Source: an uncultured Collinsella sp.
GTDB lineage: Bacteria; Actinomycetota; Coriobacteriia; Coriobacteriales; Coriobacteriaceae
Direction: 5' to 3'
DNA length: 45,906 nt
Assembly: GCA_900540095.1 (NCBI GenBank)
Contig: UQEO01000004.1
Coordinates: 1-45,906 of the forward strand
Below are positions 41,716-45,906 of this stretch, one piece after another. A program made the translations under genes and the position numbers. Positions within the stretch are counted from its first letter, which is position 1; each line of letters begins with the position of its first letter. Under the pieces are notes generated by a model. It saw only the letters and a list, made by a program, of their open reading frames with translations, did not search any database and had not been told where the DNA came from.

Positions 41716-42702
41716 TTACAGCGCGAAGTCGCCGCCGACGAGCGTGGAGACGGGCTCCTCATGGTAAACGGCGGAGATGGCCTGAGCGAACTCCTCGGCG
41801 ACCGAGATGGTCTTGATCTTGCCGCCGACCTCGACGGGAATGGCGTCGGTGACGAGGCACTCGACAATCGGAGCGTCGTTCAGACGCTCGATGGCCGGAC
41901 CAGAGAAGATGCCGTGGGTGGCGCACACGTAGATGTCGCCGGCGCCCATGGCTTTGAGCTCCTTGACGTTGGCGCACAGGGTGCCTGCGGTGTCGATCAT
42001 GTCGTCGTTGATGATGCAGGTCTTGCCCTCGATATCACCGATGATACCCATGACTTCGGCGGCGTTGTGGCGCGGACGGCCCTTGTGGGCGATAGCGAGG
42101 CTGCAACCGAGCATGTCGGACAGCTTCTTGGCGGCCTTGGCGCGGCCCACGTCGGGGGAGACGACAACTAGGTTGTCGGTGTCGAAGTGCATGTTGTTGT
42201 AGTACTGGCCAAACAGCGGCAGTGCGGACAGGTGGTTAACCGGGATATCGAAGAAGCCCTGGATCTGGCCCTGGTGCAGGTCGAGGGTGATGATACGGTT
42301 GACACCGGCGCGCTCGAGCAGGTTGGCGACGAGGCGGGCAGTGATGGGCTCGCGCGGGCCGGCCTTGCGGTCCTGGCGGGCATAGCCGTAGTGGGTGATA
42401 ACAGCGGTGATGGAGCGGGCGGATGCACGCTTGGCAGCGTCGGTGGCGATGAGCAGCTCCATGAGCATGTCGTTGACGTTGCCGCCGGCCACGGACTGAA
42501 TCAGGAAGACGTCGGCGCCACGGACGGTCTCGTCGTAGCGGGCGTAAATCTCACCGTTGGCGAACTGCTTTAGCGTAAGGCCCGAAAGCTCGACCCCAAG
42601 GTACTCAGCGATCTTCTGAGCGAGGGGACGGTTGGAGGAACCGGAATACACGCGGATGGACTTGCGCATATTCTCCGACTTCTCGGGATCATTAATCGGC
42701 AT
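41716..42702 (-). CDS. prs: Ribose-phosphate pyrophosphokinase (PRPP synthase)
   Basis: A 328-residue enzyme that makes PRPP from ribose-5-phosphate and ATP, feeding the PurF reaction encoded elsewhere in this window. Motifs are RVYSGSSNRPLAQKIAEYLG, ANGEIYARYDETVRGADVFLIQS, the HYGYARQDRK loop and the PRPP-binding CIINDDMIDTAGTL. AAAGGAGAAGG precedes the start. It lies 190 bp downstream of glmU, the usual Gram-positive order. Confidence 0.95.
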   Translation of the reverse strand: MPINDPEKSENMRKSIRVYSGSSNRPLAQKIAEYLGVELSGLTLKQFANGEIYARYDETVRGADVFLIQSVAGGNVNDMLMELLIATDAAKRASARSITAVITHYGYARQDRKAGPREPITARLVANLLERAGVNRIITLDLHQGQIQGFFDIPVNHLSALPLFGQYYNNMHFDTDNLVVVSPDVGRAKAAKKLSDMLGCSLAIAHKGRPRHNAAEVMGIIGDIEGKTCIINDDMIDTAGTLCANVKELKAMGAGDIYVCATHGIFSGPAIERLNDAPIVECLVTDAIPVEVGGKIKTISVAEEFAQAISAVYHEEPVSTLVGGDFAL

Positions 42703-42843
42703 TACCCTTCTCCTTTAACATCGAATGCCATATAGATGCCTTGTTGCATTGTAACCGCGACGCGGGGTTTATCAGGTCTTGATAACGTCTTTACCGTCAA
42801 CGGACACGAACCGACCACTCATCCGGTCGCGCAGGTCACGATA

Positions 42844-42880
42844 GAAAAAGGAGCCGTCCCCAGGGAACAGCTCCTTTTGT
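42844..42880 (-). terminator. Terminator after glmU
   Basis: AAAAGGAGC and GCTCCTTTT with an inner CCC/GGG stretch form a hairpin followed by T on the minus strand, 14 bp past the glmU stop. Confidence 0.8.
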
Positions 42881-42893
42881 GCTTGGTAAAACG

Positions 42894-44306
42894 TTATACC
42901 TCGTCGTCCCCGTGCAGACGGCGGCGATAATCGGCGGCCCAGCCCTCAATGTTTACCTGACGGGCGCGGCCCAGGCCAAGTGCGTCGACCGGGACCGGCT
43001 CGGTGATGACGGAGCCGGCGGCCACGAGTGCTCCGTCGCCAATCTGGGCGGGCGCGACCATCATGGTGTCGGAACCGATGAAGGCATCCTTGCCGATGAC
43101 GGTCTTGTGCTTGTGCGCGCCGTCGTAGTTGCAGGTGATGGAGCCCGCGCCCACGTTGACGCCGGAACCCATGGTGGTGTCGCCGATGTAGGACAGGTGG
43201 GGCACCTTGGAGCCCTCGCCGATCGTGGACTTCTTGATTTCCACGTGCGTGCCGGCCTTGGATCCGTCGAGCATGTGGGTGCCCGGGCGCAGGTAGGCGC
43301 GCGGGCCGCAGTCGACGCCGTTCTCGATGACGGCCTCGATGGCGATGGTCTCATCGATGATGCAGCCGCTGCCGACAGTGGTGTCGGTGAGGCGACTGTT
43401 GGGGCCGAGCTGGCACTCTTCGCCTACGGTGACGTGACCGATCAGATGCGTCTGCGGCCACACGATAGTGTCTCGGCCGATGACGGCATCGGGGCCGATC
43501 CAGGCCTGCGCGGGGTCGATGAAGGTAACGCCTTCGGCCATCCAGTGCTCGTTGATGCGGTCGCGCGCGATGGCGGTGAGCTGCGCGAGCTGGATGCGGC
43601 TGTTGACGCCCAGGCCGTCGCGGTAGTCGTCACAGTGGAAGATGGAGATCGCCTGGCCGTGACCCTTGAGGATTTCGAGCATGTCGGGCAGGTAGTACTC
43701 GGACTGCGCGTTGTCGTTGCCGATCTCGTTAATGTGGGCGGCAAGCTGCGCGCCGTCGAAGGCGTAGCAGCCGGCGTTGCACTCCAGCAGCGTGGCGGCC
43801 TGCGCGGGCGTGCAGTCCTTCTGCTCGATGATGCGCTCGATCTGACCATCGGCGCCCAGCTTGATGCGACCGTAGCCGAAGGGATCGGGCGGGGTCATGG
43901 TCATGACGGTGCAGGCGAGCTCGCCGGTGGCGACGGTCTGCGCGAACTTGGCGACGGTGTTGGCGGTGATGAGCGGCAGGTCGCCGTTGAGCACGACGAC
44001 GGGGCCTTGCGTGATGCCGCAGGCCTCGAGCGCGACCTTGACGGCATGGCCGGTGCCCAGGCGCTCGGTCTGCTCGACGCACTCGACCTTGGTGGCGCTG
44101 TTGGCGTAGGCACCATCGATGAGGGCGCGCATCTCGTCGGCGTGGCTGCCGATGACGACCACGACGCGGCTGCAGCCGGCCTTGATGGTGGCGTCGACGA
44201 TCCACTGAACCATGGGCTTGCCCAGGATCTTGTGCGAAACCTTGCAGTGGTTCGACTTCATGCGGGTGCCCTCGCCGGCGGCGAGGATAATTGCGGTTGC
44301 GTCCAT
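42894..44306 (-). CDS. glmU: Bifunctional GlmU (UDP-GlcNAc synthesis)
   Basis: About 470 residues from the ATG at 44306, chosen because TAACAGGAGA lies just upstream (an in-frame ATG at 44360 lacks a site). The N-terminal uridyltransferase has AIILAAGEGTRMKS, VKVALEACG and VVLNGDLPLI. The C-terminal left-handed beta-helix acetyltransferase has hexapeptide repeats (IGPDAVIGRDTIVWPQTHL, VGEECQLGPNSRL, VGAGSITCNYDGAHKHKTVIG). It makes UDP-GlcNAc for peptidoglycan. The C-terminal tail is slightly longer than usual. Confidence 0.95.
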   Translation of the reverse strand: MDATAIILAAGEGTRMKSNHCKVSHKILGKPMVQWIVDATIKAGCSRVVVVIGSHADEMRALIDGAYANSATKVECVEQTERLGTGHAVKVALEACGITQGPVVVLNGDLPLITANTVAKFAQTVATGELACTVMTMTPPDPFGYGRIKLGADGQIERIIEQKDCTPAQAATLLECNAGCYAFDGAQLAAHINEIGNDNAQSEYYLPDMLEILKGHGQAISIFHCDDYRDGLGVNSRIQLAQLTAIARDRINEHWMAEGVTFIDPAQAWIGPDAVIGRDTIVWPQTHLIGHVTVGEECQLGPNSRLTDTTVGSGCIIDETIAIEAVIENGVDCGPRAYLRPGTHMLDGSKAGTHVEIKKSTIGEGSKVPHLSYIGDTTMGSGVNVGAGSITCNYDGAHKHKTVIGKDAFIGSDTMMVAPAQIGDGALVAAGSVITEPVPVDALGLGRARQVNIEGWAADYRRRLHGDDEV

Positions 44307-44494
44307 GTGATCTCCTGTTACGTTATAGAGACGTGTATTTGGAAACGATACACGGCGCAATATGATACCGCAGGCATATGATGAGCGCGTAACGATTGAT
44401 GCGCGACGGCCGATGCCGCTGCCGCCGGCGTGGTATTTGCGCTGGTTGTGTATGGCGGCGGCGCTGCGGCGTTGGCGTTTGAGCGAGGGATGGG

Positions 44495-45388
44495 GTGCCC
44501 GTGGATATCATGCGAGAGAAATCGGGCGTCGAGCCCGTCGCGGCATTTTCGATGTCGCATCCGGCGGTGCCGGCACTCTACATGGTGCTGACGTTGGGGC
44601 TCACCATGTTCTCGATGCAACCGGTGCTAATCGCGCTGTCGCTTTCGGGCGGGCTGGCGTACGGGCTTGCGACGCGCGGCACCGCGCGCACGTTGGGGGC
44701 TCTTCGCTGGCAGCTGCCGGTGATTTTGATCATCGCGGTGCTCAATCCGCTGTTTAGCGCCTCGGGCTCGACGGAGCTGTTTCGTATTGGCATGCGCGCG
44801 GTGTATCTGGAGAGCATGGTATACGGCCTGTGCATGGGTGGGCTGTTTGTGGCGAGCGTGCTGTGGTTTGAGGCCGCGGCGTCGATGCTTGGCTACGACA
44901 AGGTGCTTGCGCTTTTGGGCAACGCCGCGCCGGTGATCGCGCTCATGATCTCGATGTGCATGCGGCTTATCCCACAGTTTTTGCGCCGTGGCCGCACGGT
45001 GCTGGCGGTGCAGGACGCGATCGATGTACCGGGGCGTGCGCCCACCGATCCCGTGCGATCGCGCTTGCGGGCGTCGAGCGTGCTGATGGGTTGGGGCATG
45101 GAAGATTCGTTGGAGCGCGCGGATGCCATGCGCTCGCGCGGGTGGGGCGCTGCGTCGCGCCGTACGACGTATGCGCGGTATCGGCTGGGGCGCGGCGACG
45201 CTGCCGCGCTGGTTGGACTTGCGGTGTTTGGTGCCGCCGCGGTGGCGGTGGCATGGACCGCGACGACGCAGCATTCGTTTTACCCGCAGCTTTCGGTGCC
45301 GGCGCCGTGGCTGGGCTATGTCGTGTATGCTGCCTGGATGGTGCTACCCTGCGTGTTGCATGCAATCGATGAGAAGAGGTTTGGCTGA
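44495..45388 (+). CDS. ECF transporter transmembrane component (EcfT)
   Basis: About 297 residues from GTG 44495; GTG 44501 and ATG 44510 are alternatives. Several membrane segments are visible (YMVLTLGLTMFSMQPVLIAL, LPVILIIAVLNPLF, VYGLCMGGLFVASVLWF). The coupling helix has the EcfT motif with Ala-Arg-Gly residues in EDSLERADAMRSRGWGAA, which contacts the ATPases. It overlaps the ATPase gene by the TGATG at 45386-45390. No S component is seen upstream, so vitamin or metal specificity is unknown. A CbiQ-like role is an alternative. Confidence 0.85.
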   Translation: MPVDIMREKSGVEPVAAFSMSHPAVPALYMVLTLGLTMFSMQPVLIALSLSGGLAYGLATRGTARTLGALRWQLPVILIIAVLNPLFSASGSTELFRIGMRAVYLESMVYGLCMGGLFVASVLWFEAAASMLGYDKVLALLGNAAPVIALMISMCMRLIPQFLRRGRTVLAVQDAIDVPGRAPTDPVRSRLRASSVLMGWGMEDSLERADAMRSRGWGAASRRTTYARYRLGRGDAAALVGLAVFGAAAVAVAWTATTQHSFYPQLSVPAPWLGYVVYAAWMVLPCVLHAIDEKRFG

Positions 45389-45906
45389 TGGCTCGGTTGG
45401 ATAGCTGCTCGGTAACGGGCGGGGCGTGCGGCTCCGATGTGCCTGCGATTGAGGTGCGGGGCCTTAGTTTTGCCTATCCCGGGGCCGAGGCACCGGTGCT
45501 CGAGGGGCTTGATTGGCGTGTTTCCCAAGGTGCGTTTGCGCTGCTTGTTGGCGATACCGGATCGGGTAAGTCGACGCTGCTGTCGCTGCTCAAGCCCGAG
45601 ATCGCTCCGGCGGGCGAGCGCACTGGCGATGCGCGCGTGCTGGGTGAGAACGTTGCCGACATGGACGTGCGCGCGTCTGCGGAGCGCGTGGGCTACGTGT
45701 TCCAGGATCCCGAGAACCAGATTGTGTGCGAGACCGTGTGGCACGAGATGGCGTTTGGCCTAGAGAATCTGGGTGTGTCGCGCGACGAGATGCGCCGCCG
45801 TGTTGCCGAGACCAGCTATTTCTTTGGTCTGGAGGACTGGCTTCATCGTGATACCGATACGCTTCCGGGTGGCCGCAAGCAGCTGCTGTCGCTTGCGGCC
45901 GTCCTA
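45388..45906 (+). CDS. ECF transporter ATPase (EcfA), truncated by window end
   Basis: This reads from ATG 45388 as 173 codons to the window edge with no stop; the gene continues beyond. The opening is MARLDSCSVTGGACG, then IEVRGLSFAYPGAEAPVLEG. Walker A is GDTGSGKSTLL, the Q-loop is GYVFQDPENQIV, and the signature is LPGGRKQLLSLAAV, a variant of LSGGQ. VFQDPENQ is typical of EcfA. It is translationally coupled to EcfT. A second ATPase may lie downstream. Confidence 0.9.
   Translation, partial: MARLDSCSVTGGACGSDVPAIEVRGLSFAYPGAEAPVLEGLDWRVSQGAFALLVGDTGSGKSTLLSLLKPEIAPAGERTGDARVLGENVADMDVRASAERVGYVFQDPENQIVCETVWHEMAFGLENLGVSRDEMRRRVAETSYFFGLEDWLHRDTDTLPGGRKQLLSLAAVL

Noticed and set aside
42879..44381. 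A 500-codon plus-strand frame opposite glmU
   Set aside because: Antisense shadow; glmU motifs and ribosome site are decisive on the minus strand.
44362..44757. A 131-codon frame before EcfT, possible S component
   Set aside because: Its translation is Arg/Ala-rich and not hydrophobic, and it overlaps EcfT in another frame.

Overview
The window looks like a chromosomal segment of a Gram-positive gut anaerobe of the class Coriobacteriia, most likely Collinsella or a close relative. The evidence is the high GC content with GGC/GCC/GAG-rich codons, a giant wall-anchored glycosidase with an IPNTG sorting signal, the NfnAB-like flavoprotein pair, many double zinc-ribbon membrane proteins, and protein sequences that read like those of Coriobacteriia. 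This is inference from sequence character; no 16S gene is present.

Layout. 1-7300: a 2136-residue secreted, wall-anchored GH31 glycosidase, bracketed by two copies of a structured repeat (245-341 and 7146-7273). 7369-14586: purine synthesis genes purE, purF, purM and purN, interspersed with a class B sortase, a MoaE-like protein and a CmpB-type membrane protein. 15037-23158: zinc-ribbon membrane proteins that share one ribbon/membrane cassette but carry different outer domains, split by two minus-strand genes (an AAA ATPase with a DUF234-like nuclease tail, and a zinc-finger/HTH-like protein). 23260-23349: a degenerate-looking tRNA-Ser. 23547-28462: a five-gene run (SPFH plus zinc ribbons, membrane protein, TFIIB-type ribbon protein, coiled-coil membrane protein, tiny acidic protein) resembling Bacillus ydjGHI but with no pspA. 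28747-29555: a toxin-antitoxin pair. 29621-31997: a PTS IIA protein, a PrsA-like foldase and YqeY. 32351-35380: a complete polar amino acid ABC importer. 35549-36172: a cytidylate-kinase-like protein. 36553-38792 (minus): NfnB/NfnA-like genes. 39154-44306 (minus): pth, an inserted orphan nuclease-like gene, prs and glmU. 44495 to the end: EcfT and a truncated EcfA.

The most unusual content is between the genes. There are at least four families of small palindromic elements: (i) three copies of an element of exactly 203 bp with 21-28 bp inverted ends, two of which bracket the orphan nuclease gene inserted between pth and prs; (ii) two copies of a 41-bp box followed by a hairpin whose stem differs while its loop motif is kept; (iii) a 15-bp repeat present four times at 40-41 bp intervals in alternating orientation; (iv) several GGGACAGG-containing palindromes, some arranged as inverted pairs around other hairpins. 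No transposase or RAYT gene is visible here, so any mobilising enzyme would have to act from elsewhere.

The best candidates for an undescribed system are the PspA-less SPFH/zinc-ribbon cluster with its tiny acidic partner, and the repeat-bracketed nuclease. Domain names rest on motif recognition by eye; no searches were run.
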